From Microplitis mediator (taxonomy: Eukaryota > Arthropoda > Insecta > Hymenoptera > Braconidae): 64,000 bases of DNA. Within the stretch, counting starts at the first letter, position 1. Every line of letters starts with the position of its first letter. Below the pieces are notes generated by a model. The model had not been told where the DNA came from, ran no database searches, and saw only the letters and a program-made list of their open reading frames with translations. Position numbers and translations under genes: made by a program. Positions 1 to 9,304 of the stretch are shown here, piece by piece. The stretch is taken from NCBI RefSeq assembly GCF_029852145.1, contig NC_079974.1:3165001-3229000 (forward strand), given 5' to 3'.

Positions 1-287
1 ACGTGTTATTTAAATGGGAAATCGAATTTTTCAATGAGCTAGGTCTGTAATCGACGTAGAATTTTTTTTCTTGCGCGAAAATTTTTTTTTGTTTGTGTTG
101 AACTATGATTTTTTTCCACATGTACTAAATTAAATTTTAAATCTATGTTGTCTTCTGTGTAAACCAACCATTTGTTTTAAAAAAACGGACTAATAATTGT
201 CAATTAATCATCAAAATCGGTCTTTATTGTCGAGCTGATTAATCAAGCAACTCGTTTTTCATACATCATTGTGTCAATATCTCTATC
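1..287 (-). repeat. Third, decayed copy of a ~300-bp repeat also at 5880-6230 and 14095-14440
   Basis: This stretch matches 14155-14435 (same orientation) and the reverse complement of 5885-6170. Shared blocks include one reading TCAATGAGCTAGG, one reading TCGACGTAGA, and one with GATTAATCAAGCAACTCG. The two palindrome copies keep a 73-codon Lys/Arg/Ser-rich reading frame (6000-6221 and 14104-14325), but here it is broken by several changes, so I treat the sequence as a repeat and not a gene. It lies directly downstream of the 288-1022 reading frame. Confidence 0.6.
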
Positions 288-1022
288 TCAAACAGTACCT
301 TCATAAGCGATAGAGTCTGTCTCAGTTGGATTAGAGCTCCCGAGCATGATAACTTCATCATTCTGCTTGACTGTAAAATACTCCAGCATGTTTTGCGACT
401 CTATCAAATATCTAAAATCCCGATACTCAAATGTAAAATTATGCGATGCATCAATGTTCATTTTACTTTTAACTCCATCGTCAATCAGCATTCTCCAATT
501 AAATGTTACAGTTTCGCCCGGTTGGATGCTAACACACCCGTTGGTCAATTTTACCATCGCCTGGTCAATTGAACATTTTAATAGACCGCTATTGCTTTTA
601 TCATCATACCGAAATTTAACTGCAACATCGTATCGATTATCGATTCTATAAATCGACTCCAATCCATTGTCCGTCACGATCCCAACTTCTAACACATGAC
701 AATTAATTAAATTATCTATCAAGCATTTCGATCTCCAGAATAGAAGATAGTAAGTTTTCAAGCGCCCAACAAAATTGCATTCACTTTTTGAACTGTAAAA
801 TTTTTTAATTGAAGACTCGAGCACCAGACATTCATCGTCTGCATAAGAAATGATTCCTGGTTCATTTTTTAAGACATTCCAATCAACAAAGTCGTCATAA
901 TATTGATCTTTAAAATAAAACTTTCGTAATTGGATCCAACCCAAAGCTTCCGCATAAACATTTCCACTGTGTTTTTCGAAACTCGCAATTCCCGCACAGA
1001 AAGAACAGTTCACTTGAATCAA
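288..1022 (-). CDS. Unidentified protein, C-terminal fragment or last exon (5' partial)
   Basis: An open frame of about 244 codons ends in TGA at 288. No family was recognised. It has no plausible ATG start: the frame is open into the neighbouring transposon, the first codons (up to about 992) lie inside that element's terminal inverted repeat, and the first internal Met is far downstream. The real N-terminus is therefore missing or lies in another exon. The protein is soluble-looking, rich in Tyr, Asp and Asn, with no signal peptide or membrane helix. The C-terminal third has alternating hydrophobic segments suggesting beta strands. The minus-strand gene remnant at 2332-3300 ends at the other side of the same element, so the two could be halves of one interrupted gene; this is inference. 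It lies outside the giant palindrome and has no second copy here. Confidence 0.45.
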   Translation of the reverse strand: MIQVNCSFCAGIASFEKHSGNVYAEALGWIQLRKFYFKDQYYDDFVDWNVLKNEPGIISYADDECLVLESSIKKFYSSKSECNFVGRLKTYYLLFWRSKCLIDNLINCHVLEVGIVTDNGLESIYRIDNRYDVAVKFRYDDKSNSGLLKCSIDQAMVKLTNGCVSIQPGETVTFNWRMLIDDGVKSKMNIDASHNFTFEYRDFRYLIESQNMLEYFTVKQNDEVIMLGSSNPTETDSIAYEGTV

Positions 1023-2352
1023 GGAAAATTTTCTTGATTCAAGAATTTTTTTTTGATCTATTTGGAAAATAAATATTTACTTGCCTCAAGTAAACAATTA
1101 TCTTCAAATTTTTATCGTGAATCAAAATTTTTTTTCTCACGTCAACATATTTTCACGCTTAAATCAAAAAATTTTCATTTGTTTCAAGAGATTATATTTC
1201 TTAAAGTAAGAGATATTTTTTTTGGAGCAAGATAAATTATTTTTTTGTAGCAATATTGCATTTTTTTAATTGAAGAAAATAAAATTTCTCGGAACAAGTA
1301 CTATTCTTTTTACGCAAGTATTTTTGTATTCTCCGACCAAGAAAACAAAAGTTGCTTAAGCCAAGAGAAAAAATTTTTTGGAAGAAAAGATCGATATGGA
1401 GAAGGGGAAAGTCACCGGTGCTAGACATCAGCAGCGGGAGTAGTTCGGTGCTCGCTACGAGATCGCGCCTACGACATGTAGTGTCCCTGGTGAGACATTT
1501 ATTTCAGAAGTGTTATATTCCAAAATTCATTACGATTTTGTTCGGGTACTCTTCTGTCATTTGACAGAACTACAAGTACCCTTTGGAATTGTACTATAGT
1601 ATATCCTATAATACATCATGATTCATGACTTTAATATTTAATATTAAAGTTACTTGAAATTCAAGTCTTGAATAATTTTGCTCGGAAAAAAATCACAAAA
1701 AATTACGTTTCAAATAAAAACAAAAAAATCAAAAAAATCCACACGTCAACCTTTTGAAGAGAGAATACATTTTTGACTGAGAAAAATTAAAGTCTTTATT
1801 AAAAAAGCAAACTTTTGGAGCAAGAAATTTTTTTTTCTTGACCCAAGCAACTTTTATTTGCACTTAAGCAATTCATTTTTCGGAGCAAGAGAATTTTTTT
1901 CTTGGGCCAAGAGATTTTTTCTTGGCCCAAGGGATTTTTTTTTTTCAATCAAAACGTTTATTTTTTGGAGCAAGAAAATTTTTTCCTTGGACCAAGAAAT
2001 TTTTTCTTAGCCTAAGTTAACTTTTTTTCGTTCAAAACTTTGAGTTTTCGGAGTAAGAAATTTTTTTTCTTGGGGCAAGAAAAAGTTTTTTGGCCGAAGT
2101 TAAACTTTTTTTCGTTTAAAACGTTGATTTGTTGTCAAGAGATGACTTCTTTTCTGTAGCGAAGAATTTTTTTTCTTAAACCAAGAAATTTTCAATTTCA
2201 CTTCAAAAATCAATTTTTTCGGAGCAAGAGAATTTACTGTCTCGAACCAAAAAAAAGTTTTTGAATCAAGTGTTTTACTTTTATTGAATCAAGAAAAAAA
2301 ATCCGGAAGACAATATTTTTCTTGAACCAAGTTAACTGTTTTTTCTGTGCGG
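992..2352. mobile_element. Transposable element with inverted ends and CTTGG/CCAAG-rich interior
   Basis: The left end reads CCGCACAGAAAGAACAGTT and the right end is its imperfect inverse (CCGCACAGAAAAAACAGTT on the minus strand), each followed by CTTG..TCAAG. The interior is a degenerate array of units of the form CAAGAAATTTTTTTCTTGG. No transposase frame is present. The giant palindrome's left boundary (~1652) falls inside it, and its right half recurs at 17980-18589. A related but diverged stretch occurs at 38540-38935. No clear target duplication was seen. Confidence 0.6.
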
Positions 2353-3300
2353 CTGCTGAATCCTCACGGAAAATGAAAATTTATCAGTTTTGAACAGACT
2401 TATTCCACCAGATGGGAATATAAACACACCCAATATGCCCGTGATGCCCCAATATGGATACTGACTAGTTTTCATAGCGTCGATGGACATCAGTCCAAGG
2501 GTCGTATAATTAATCGACGGATGGAGAAGTTTCGGAATCAGTTTCTTGCTGAAATCGTACAGATTTGATGGTAAATTGAGACTCGAGCAAACGACAGCAT
2601 AAAAATCAGGAAATTGTAACGAGTTGACAAGACCGAAAAATTCACTATAATTTATTACGTCATCATGCATCACGGCTGATAAATCTTGATAGATTCCATC
2701 GCTAATTTTATCACCTTTGTTATACTCTTGAGATAAATAATTTTTCAGATCAGTAAATTTATGATTACTTATGTCTGCCAAAAAAGCCGGATAATTATAA
2801 AAATAATTCGTCACCAAACGGGAAACCGATATATTTATAAAATCTATCACGGGGTCAAAGTCATCAAATTTAAGCTCCAAGTCCACGGATGGTATTAATT
2901 TTATGATCGTTCGATGGTATTTGAGTTTTAATTCGTCAATGGTACCGATTATTTGTTACATTGAGAAAAACGTTGGCAAATCGATCCAGAAAAGTCGCCA
3001 TGCATCATCCCAGGGTATTTTGTCGTTGGTGAATTTTCGGGGCAAAGCATTCAGAAGTCGCTTCATAATGTCTTTGACTATTCTCAATTTTTTTTTTATG
3101 TAACCTGTGACAGGTTTATCATCAATCGTGATCGAATTCCAAAGCAGCACGATGGCAAATCCAGTCAATTCCCCCAATTTTTCAGCTCGATATTGCCAGT
3201 TTCGAATATCGTCGTGTGGTGTTTGTTTCGGATCGAATGAATAGTTTTTGATTCTCAATTCATCTTTGTCTCTTATTTCATTGTTTACTGTACTAAATAA
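2332..3300 (-). pseudogene. Unidentified gene remnant with one in-frame stop, left copy
   Basis: Two open stretches (about 3300-2959 and 2955-2332) lie in the same frame and are separated by a single TAA at 2956-2958; about 30 sense codons lie between that stop and the Val codon at 2886. Joined, they would give about 300 residues. I do not recognise the family. There is no upstream ATG before the preceding stop, so the 5' end is missing or lies in another exon. The last six codons and the stop fall in the inverted end of the element at 992-2352, so the natural C-terminus has been replaced by transposon sequence. The right-arm copy at 17037-17993 shares the same TAA, so this lesion (or readthrough stop) predates the palindrome. 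It is most likely a pseudogene. Confidence 0.55.
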
Positions 3301-3857
3301 TCTGAGGTTTTTTTTTCAAATCTAAGGTGGCAATATCACGCTCTCTATGATTCATTATGTGTAATTGAGTATCATCTCAAAGTAAAAAGAATAGTGTTAT
3401 GAACATAAGTTCTATAATAGTTATTATTAATGATATTTTCGAGTATACGTTCGATGTAGAAGGTTAATTACAATATTATTAATTGATTTTTCTAATAGAA
3501 TACTTGAATTTACGTTTTGGCTCAAATTTTTACTTTGGCAAACTTGTAATATGTTTATGTGGTTATATGATTTCAATAGTAATGAGTAATAGCATTCATT
3601 TGAGTAAATGTATGTTTGATCGGTGAATATATATAATTAGTGAAATATTTTTAATTAATAGTCTTATGAAAGATGACCCTGAAAGTAGCAGATATCCGAC
3701 GAAAAATTAGTTTAGCTAGGGATATCTAGGGTAATAATAAAGTTACCATAAATTTGAAAGTTGCCACTTGTTCATTGACTCGAGATCTTTAAGTGGTAGA
3801 TTTAAAAAAATTTTTTTTTGAAATATGGAAGCTGTATGTAGGCAATAATTTTTAATT
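3301..3857. other. Non-coding AT-rich spacer
   Basis: No reading frame or structured RNA was seen. The sequence is duplicated at about 16468-17035 on the other arm. It includes a short stretch (3671-3700, CCTGAAAGTAGCAGATATCC) resembling one end of the CTGAAGTTAGCAGACATC MITE family found elsewhere in the window. Confidence 0.5.
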
Positions 3858-4475
3858 ATTTTTAACTTCCTGCAAAGAAAATTGCAAATTTTCGTAAAAC
3901 AGTTCGATTTTCAAAAATCGAGTTTTTATCAGATGTCAACGTTTTGAGGTCCTAGAAAGCTATTCTGACTATTCCCGGATGGACGTCCGTGTGTGTATGT
4001 GTGTGTGTGTGTGTGTATACTTTTTTTGTCCGACGATATCTTTGGAACGAATCAACCGATTTGAATGTAGTTGGTGGCAATCGAAAGGGCTCACCAAAAT
4101 TCAGAATCGATTAGATTTTGGGGTAGATCAGTCATGTAGTTCACGAGTTATACGAAGAATAAAAATTAAAAATGTTTTTTGATTTGATTTTCTGCGCATA
4201 ACTTATAAACCGATTGTCCAATTTTCCTCAAAATGTAATCAGTTTTATGTCTTGTTGAGCCTTTTTGATTGCCACCAAGAACGTCCAAATCGGTTCATTC
4301 CATCCAAAGATATCGTCGGACAAAAATTATAATTCTTCAGTGAAGCTATGTTTTACCGGCCTAACTCGAAGAGCTCAAAAATTTACAAATAATAATGTTT
4401 CCGAGCTCTCTGAGCTCAAAAACAGCGGGAAGTTTTGGGGCTGGCCCGGAGGGTCAGACGGTTTTCAGATTTTTT
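3858..4475. repeat. Dispersed GGGAAGTT/GGCTGGCCC repeat with GT microsatellite
   Basis: It starts near AACTTCCTGCAAAGAAAATTG and ends near GCGGGAAGTTTTGGGGCTGG. Between these are a TCAGATGTCAACGTTTTGAG block, a (GT)n tract at 3993-4016, and lines of the type ATCAACCGATTTGAATG. The same architecture recurs at about 9305-11025, 26490-27255, 35185-36372, 45058-45690 and 53998-54825, and as a mirror copy at 15846-16468. Its transposon class is not recognised. Confidence 0.75.
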
Positions 4476-4577
4476 TTTTTAGTTTTTTATTGATTTTGCA
4501 GAAACGACTTATAAATATGCACATGTAGAAAATTAAAATAACTACAGGTGGATTTTTTTCAAATATTTTTTTTTTAT

Positions 4578-4645
4578 GATTTATCATCTAAAAAAAAAAA
4601 AATCAAAAAATTATGAGATGTCTGCTAACTTCAGTATCATTAATT
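4578..4645. repeat. Short CTAACTTCAG-end MITE fragment
   Basis: The minus strand carries GATACTGAAGTTAGCAGAC, the inverted-end signature of a roughly 200-bp MITE family seen complete at 8943-9145. It lies downstream of the MATH 3' hairpin. The mirror copy is near 15685-15750. Confidence 0.4.
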
Positions 4646-4760
4646 ATCTTTATTAGGCATTAAATAAATAAATATTAATTTTAAAAGAGTTTTGGACAAA
4701 GGATATGAGTTGAGGTATATATAAAACTTGAGTTAATTTTTACGTGTTAAAAAATTTGGT

Positions 4761-4776
4761 GGCCCTGAAAAGGGCC
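4761..4776 (-). terminator. Histone-type 3' stem-loop, MATH gene 1
   Basis: On the gene strand this reads GGCCCTTTTCAGGGCC, followed by ACCAAA: a 6-bp stem with a TTTC loop. It matches the animal histone mRNA consensus GGYYYTTYTNARRRCC at every position. It begins 32 nt after the stop codon. A purine-rich U7-binding element is not obvious downstream. A possible polyadenylation signal lies further downstream near 4655. Confidence 0.85.
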
Positions 4777-4808
4777 GTTTTCAACTCAAAGTTCGGGAAC
4801 TTGAGTAT

Positions 4809-5261
4809 CTAATTATCTGCATCGTCGCCTAGAAAAATGGTCAGCTCTATCTGTAAAATTAGATTTCCGTCCACCAGTAGACGCATTAAGTCGGGGTCAC
4901 TTCGTTTGAAGAAATCTCCGAGGTATATGTAATTGTCGTAGTCGTTGAAAGGATGTATTTTTCTAGGCAGTCTCAGTAGGTTACCTCCCTCATCCACTAC
5001 ACAGCATTCGAGCTCGAAGCTGATTTCGGAATACTCCGATTTCAATGGAAGGATCCCCAAGGAGATCCAGTGTTCATCTTTTTTGTTGTGGCTAACCTCC
5101 ACTTTGAAGCCCCAAACGTCGTTAACGTCGACGGCTGAACAAAACTTCCTGTATATCGGAGTAATTGTCCCAGTCTCGTTGGTGAAGAGAAGTTTATCGA
5201 AGTCCTCCACCACAAAGATGCTTGCACTTGTGCACCTTAATTTTTGAAAACCACAGTCCAT
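4809..5261 (-). CDS. MATH/TRAF-like domain protein, copy 1
   Basis: A 150-residue intronless protein that I read as a single MATH (TRAF-C-like) domain without a BTB domain. Visible landmarks are Trp50 in VWGFKVEV, the SLGILPL strand (67-73), SFELEC (81-86), the GDFFKR segment (115-120), and DG-NLIL-Q-ELT near 131-141. These follow the order seen in SPOP-type MATH domains, which bind substrate peptides. The ATG at 5261 has a good context (ATCATCATGG). A CCAAT box, TATA box and TCAGT initiator lie upstream, and a perfect histone-type hairpin lies 32 nt after the stop. It differs from its mirror copy at 15064-15516 by one residue (Met126 versus Leu). It may be an adaptor or a competitor of full-length MATH-BTB proteins; function is unknown, and the MATH assignment is by motif only. 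Confidence 0.75.
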   Translation of the reverse strand: MDCGFQKLRCTSASIFVVEDFDKLLFTNETGTITPIYRKFCSAVDVNDVWGFKVEVSHNKKDEHWISLGILPLKSEYSEISFELECCVVDEGGNLLRLPRKIHPFNDYDNYIYLGDFFKRSDPDLMRLLVDGNLILQIELTIFLGDDADN

Positions 5262-5343
5262 GATGATTCAGGCAATTGATCGTCACTAAATAAAGAATTT
5301 AACTTGCGAGACGTACAGCGCAACGTTTCGAGCGTTATGACTG

Positions 5344-5450
5344 CTACTGACCGTGTGACTCATATATAAACACGGATCACCCCCTCCACTAAATTTTAAC
5401 TAACTACCAGAATGGTAAATTTTACCCCCACTCCTTAGAAAGGACCAATC
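5344..5450 (-). promoter_or_regulatory. Promoter of MATH gene 1
   Basis: On the gene strand, ATTGG (inverted CCAAT, 5444-5448) is followed by GGGGGTAAAATTTACC, a TTTATATATG TATA box (5362-5370), and TCAGT (5346-5350), an arthropod initiator motif. TATA to TCAGT is only about 20 nt, shorter than usual, so transcription may start somewhat further downstream. Confidence 0.6.
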
Positions 5451-5690
5451 ATGACGATCTTATTTTCTCTCTTCATTCTTAATTTTAACTAATTAAAATC
5501 GAGGAATTGCATCACTATGAAATATGATCAATGTAAGTGGACTTTTTATAATAAATTGAATTTACACTGGCATGTAAATCCAGCCAACAAGAAATTTAAA
5601 TCCATATTAATATTTTTATTTTAAATTATACTCAAGTTCGGACGATGATGAAAATAAATAAATAAGTACAAATTTTATATCTCGGTACTA

Positions 5691-6247
5691 AAACCATAAG
5701 GGCGTATCTCAAATTATACGCTTTTTTGGTTCTGCAGAAGCAAAAAGGCGCATAAAAAAATTTTTTTTTGCTTCAATCAATATAAAAATGTTGAAAAAAT
5801 TAAAATCTATGGATAAAAACGAAAAAAATAATTTTCTTGTTATACGCCTTGTTGGTTTTAAGAAATGACTTTTTAAAGTTTGAGATAGAAATATTGAAAC
5901 AACGTTGTATGAAAAACGAGTTGCTTGATTAATCAGCTCGCCAATTATGACCGATTCTGATGATTAATTGACAATTATTAGTCCGTCTTTTAAAAAAAAA
6001 TGGTCGGTCATCACAGAAGACGACATAGATTCAAAATTTACTTTTGTGCATTTGGCAAAAATCATACTTCAACACAAACAAAAAAAAAAAAATCGTCGCG
6101 CAAGAAACAAAAAATCTACGTCGATGACAGGCCTAGCTCATTGAAAAATTCAATTTCCCATATAACTAACACAGGAAAATTTTTATTTACTTTGAATAGT
6201 TTTAACTCGTTAACAAATTAATAGATCGCATAGATCAATAGACATGT
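5691..6247. repeat. Spacer with the second copy of the ~300-bp Lys/Ser-frame repeat
   Basis: 5700-5880 is AT-rich and non-coding. From about 5885 the sequence repeats 1-290 in reverse complement, including a 73-codon frame at 6000-6221 with an ATG. The frame survives in the mirror copy (14104-14325) but is broken in the older copy at 1-190, and it resembles no family I know. I do not call it a gene. Confidence 0.55.
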
Positions 6248-7123
6248 CTATTAGAGTGGGCCGAAAATCCGCTTTTTTTTTTCATTTTCATTATTAATAC
6301 CGAAAATATTTTTCCTTGTACAAAAAAAAAATTTTTCGGAAATCAAAAAAACCTTTAGGTCGATATCTTAGGCTCGCCAAATCCCGCTAACGTTAGAAGT
6401 TGTTTAAAATTTTTTTTCAACTTATTTTGATCGGAAATTTAATTCTCTACAAAAAAGGTCATATAATAAAATTACGTAAAGTTGATAGTTACTCAGATAA
6501 TTGCAATTTTGCTCTAAAAAATGAAATTTTTCAAGATATTATTACTTTTTCAGGGTAAAAAATAAATTTTATCACATAAATTTCGCAGGAAATCCAATTT
6601 TCTACGAAACAGACCTAATAAAAATTTATTTAAAGTTGATAGTTACAAAGATAATAGCAATTTTGAGTAAAAACCACCAAATGACGAGAAATGTGACTAT
6701 TTAAACATAAAACTGCCAGTTTCTGAATAACTATAAATTTCAATTTTTACCAGAGGACCAATTTTGTAAGAAATTTTATTTTCCATGAAATTTATATGAT
6801 AAAATTTATATTTTACCCTGAAAAAGTGATCATATCTTGAAAAATTATATTTTCTAGAACAAAATTGCAATTATCTCAGTAACTATCAATTTGACGTAAT
6901 TCTATTATAGGACCTTTTATGTAGAGAATTAAATTTCCGATCAAAATGTGTTGAAAAAAAATTTTAAACAACTTCAAACTTTAGCGGGATTAGGCGAGCC
7001 TAAGATATTAAGCTAAAATTTTTTTTGATTTCCGAAAAATTTTTTTTTTGTACAAAGAATAATATTTTTGGTATTAATAATGAAAATTAAAAAAAAAACG
7101 TATTTTCGGCGCACTCTTATGTC
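6248..7123. mobile_element. Foldback MITE (AGAGTGGGCCGAAAAT ends)
   Basis: About 0.88 kb with long inverted arms. The left end is AGAGTGGGCCGAAAATCC and the right end is the inverse of AGAGTGCGCCGAAAATACG. Internal matched blocks include GGCGAGCCTAAGATAT and TTGATCGGAAATTTAATTC. TTA (or TA) flanks both ends as a likely target duplication. It has no coding capacity. The mirror copy is at 13202-14077. Confidence 0.85.
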
Positions 7124-7674
7124 TATATAGGAAATTAAACGCTTTACAAACAAAGTCACTCATCATTTTTTGATAAATCCACCTGTTCAATAGTTATTAA
7201 AGCTTGAAGTAAAGTTCGAGATCTTTCCACTTTTCCGGCGAAACTGTAAGATTTATCATAAATTGTTATGGGTTTTTTTTTGTTGACAATTTTATTTTCT
7301 ACTAATTATTATCAGTAGAATTAAAAAAAAAACCGATTAAAGCTTAGTCTCCCTTAACTTATATCCTTGCTCCAATATTTTTTTAATATTGATGTCCGCT
7401 TTTAAATGTCTAAGAAAAGTAAAAATATCTAACATTTATCGATTAATTATTTTTAACGTAAAATAACAACAGTAGTAATAACGTCGGTATCAGCGAGCCA
7501 ATGAGGGAATAGTTGGCTGGGCGGGAAAAATAGCCTGGGTAACGAAAAAAAGTTGATCATTACAAATTTAAAATTTGATTTTAATGTTACTTCAAGGAAA
7601 TCTCCCGAAATATTCATATATTATAATTGAAAATCCCTAGTACCAAATTTTCGGATTTATTTTGTCTAGAAATA
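7124..7674. other. Spacer with a CCAAT and E2F-like cluster
   Basis: Mostly AT-rich and non-coding. At 7482-7504 is CGGTATCAGCGAGCCAATGA, a motif shared with the bromodomain promoter and the outer flanks of the cyclin T arms. GCGGGAAAA at 7521-7529 fits the E2F consensus. The nearest gene start is MATH copy 2 at 8324. The mirror is about 12680-13200. Confidence 0.45.
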
Positions 7675-7838
7675 TATAAAATTTGTACATATTTTTTTAT
7701 TTTCATCAACGTCCCAACTTGAGTACAATTTAAAATAAAAATATTGATATGGATTTAAATTTCTTGTTGGCTGGATTTATATGCCAGTGTGAATTCAATT
7801 CATTATAAAAAGTTCACTTATATTGATCATATTTCATA

Positions 7839-8066
7839 TACTGTAAAAAGAGCGGTGTAAAAAATGGACTTGTTTTATGAAAATTAATGAAGAATATCAT
7901 TTATTAACAAGTAGAGTGATCAAGTAAGTAAAAATATTTTAACACCGGTCTAGAATATTTACACCGGCGGCGGCGTTATTTTCACACCGCTTTCGATGTT
8001 GAAATTTAACACTGCCGATTTTAACACCTACACCGCTCGGACTTACCCCGGTGATTTTTTACAGTG
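7839..8066. mobile_element. 228-bp MITE (ACTGTAAAAA ends), TA target
   Basis: The ends are TACTGTAAAAAGAGCGGTG and the inverse of CACTGTAAAAAATCACCGG. TA flanks both sides. MATH unit 1 has the matching empty site (TTTCATA then GTGAT, near 5514 on the reverse strand), so insertion postdates the unit 1/unit 2 split but predates the giant palindrome. The mirror is at 12258-12485. Confidence 0.9.
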
Positions 8067-8135
8067 TAGTGATTCAATATCGCGATTTTCGTTAGTTAAA
8101 ATTAGGAATGAAGAGAGAAAATCAACATTGTCATG

Positions 8136-8245
8136 ATTGGTCCTTTTTGAGGAGTGGGGGTAAAATTTACCTTTCCGATAATTCGTCAAAATTTAGTGGA
8201 GGGGATGGTCAAAGTATACACACATGTCACACGGTCAGTAGCACT
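8136..8245 (+). promoter_or_regulatory. Promoter of MATH gene 2
   Basis: ATTGG (8136-8140) and the TCAGT initiator in CACACGGTCAGTAGC (8235-8239) are kept, but the TATA box of copy 1 is changed to GTATACACAC (8214-8223), so expression could be weaker or use another start. The downstream block GAAACGTTGCGCTGTACG is shared by all five copies. Confidence 0.55.
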
Positions 8246-8323
8246 CATTACGCTTGAAACGTTGCGCTGTACGCCTCGCACTTTAAACTCTTCATTTAGT
8301 TACTATCGATTGTTTGAAACATC

Positions 8324-8773
8324 ATGGACTGTGATTTTCAAAGTTTAACGTGCACAAGTGCAGGTACCATTGCGCTGGAGAACTTCGACGAACTTCTGTA
8401 CACCAACGAGACTGGGACAATTACTCCGTTATACACGGAGTTTTCTACAGGTCTCAGCGTTAACGACGTTTGGGGCTTCAAAGTGGAGGTTAGCCACGAC
8501 GAAGATGATGAACACTGGATCTCCTTGGGGATCCTTCCATTGAAAACGGAGCATACCTTAATCAGCTTCGAGCTCGAATGCTGTGTGGTGGATGAAGAAG
8601 GTAACATACTGCGACTGCCTGCAGAAATTGAACCTTTCAAAGACTACGACAATTATATATACCTCGGGGATTTCTTCAAACGAAGTGAGCCCGACTTATT
8701 GCGTCTACTGTCGGACGGAACTCTAATTTTACAGTTAGAGCTGACTATTCGCATAGGCGACGATTTGAAATAA
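8324..8773 (+). CDS. MATH/TRAF-like domain protein, copy 2
   Basis: 149 residues, intronless, with the same domain layout as copy 1 (Trp50 in VWGFKVEV, SLGILPL, SFELECC, GDFFKR, LILQLELT) but diverged at many sites, particularly at residues 14-45 and at the C-terminus (IRIGDDLK). All core landmarks are kept and the frame is intact, which argues for past selection. Its orientation is opposite to copy 1, and the two form the older inverted pair within the palindrome arm. The start ATG follows AAACATC in good context. A perfect histone-type hairpin starts 35 nt after the stop. It differs from mirror copy 3 by one residue (DEDDE versus DEEDE). Function is unknown. Confidence 0.72.
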   Translation: MDCDFQSLTCTSAGTIALENFDELLYTNETGTITPLYTEFSTGLSVNDVWGFKVEVSHDEDDEHWISLGILPLKTEHTLISFELECCVVDEEGNILRLPAEIEPFKDYDNYIYLGDFFKRSEPDLLRLLSDGTLILQLELTIRIGDDLK

Positions 8774-8808
8774 TTAGATACTCAAGTTTCGAACTTTGAG
8801 TTGAAAAC

Positions 8809-8824
8809 GGCCCTTTTCAGGGCC
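8809..8824 (+). terminator. Histone-type 3' stem-loop, MATH gene 2
   Basis: GGCCCTTTTCAGGGCC preceded by GAAAAC and followed by ACCAAA, 35 nt after the stop. It is identical to the hairpins of the other paralogues even though the coding sequence of this copy has diverged. Confidence 0.85.
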
Positions 8825-8942
8825 ACCAAATTTTTTAACACGTAAAAATTAACTCAAGTTTTATATATTCTCCATCTCATCCTTTGTCCTAAACTCTTCA
8901 AAAATTAATATTATTTATTTAATGCCTACTAAAGATAATTGA

Positions 8943-9145
8943 TGATACTGAAGTTAGCAAACGTCTAATAATTCTTGGATTTTTTTTTAAGACGATAAAC
9001 CATCAAAAAAATATTTGAAAAAATTGCACCTGTCGTTTTTATAAATTTCTACATGTGCATATTTTTATCCTATTTTTTTGCAATTAATTTGTTGAAAAAC
9101 AAAAATTCAAAAATTTTTAAATGTCTGCTAACTTCAGGATGATAG
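8943..9145. mobile_element. ~200-bp MITE (CTGAAGTTAGCA ends)
   Basis: It starts at ATACTGAAGTTAGCAAACGTC and ends at GTCTGCTAACTTCAGGAT, an imperfect inverse. MATH unit 5 (around 32918-32935) lacks it, giving an approximate empty site. Mirror: about 11183-11385. Family members are at 27615-27795, 27930-28135 and in the right cyclin T arm. Confidence 0.65.
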
Positions 9146-9304
9146 TAATTAATCTCAATCTTCCCTCCAATATTTTTCCAACATGAATGCCTACTTTTCA
9201 AATGTCAAAAAGCATTAAAAATATCAAACATATATTTATGATACTCGATTTAGCCGTCTTAAAATTTCCAATTTTTTTTCAAACCTAAAAATTATAAACA
9301 AAAT

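Larger units (their letters stand above)
4500..5690 (-). repeat. MATH gene unit 1 (inverted relative to unit 2)
   Basis: This is a homologous block of gene plus promoter plus 3' flank, inverted relative to 7675-9060. Homology stops at about 5690 and 7675, leaving an unrelated spacer between. The pair forms a smaller and older inverted repeat nested in each giant-palindrome arm. Confidence 0.8.

Noticed and set aside
2332..3300. Possible M13 (neprilysin-like) peptidase, from a PSINY..LG and FPSGG resemblance
   Set aside because: The order of the two motifs is reversed and no HExxH zinc motif is present.
3979..4182. Small frames over GT and ACGT microsatellites (also 16144-16335, 54080-54262)
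   Set aside because: Low-complexity translation within the dispersed repeat.
4945..5247. Opposite-strand frames over every MATH gene (e.g. 4945-5247, 8338-8640, 15078-15380)
   Set aside because: Antisense shadows that appear in every copy because the coding sequence is conserved; no signals of their own.
6000..6221. 73-codon Lys/Ser-rich frame with ATG, also at 14104-14325
   Set aside because: Part of a ~300-bp repeat; the older copy at 1-190 is broken, and no family, promoter or 3' signal was seen.
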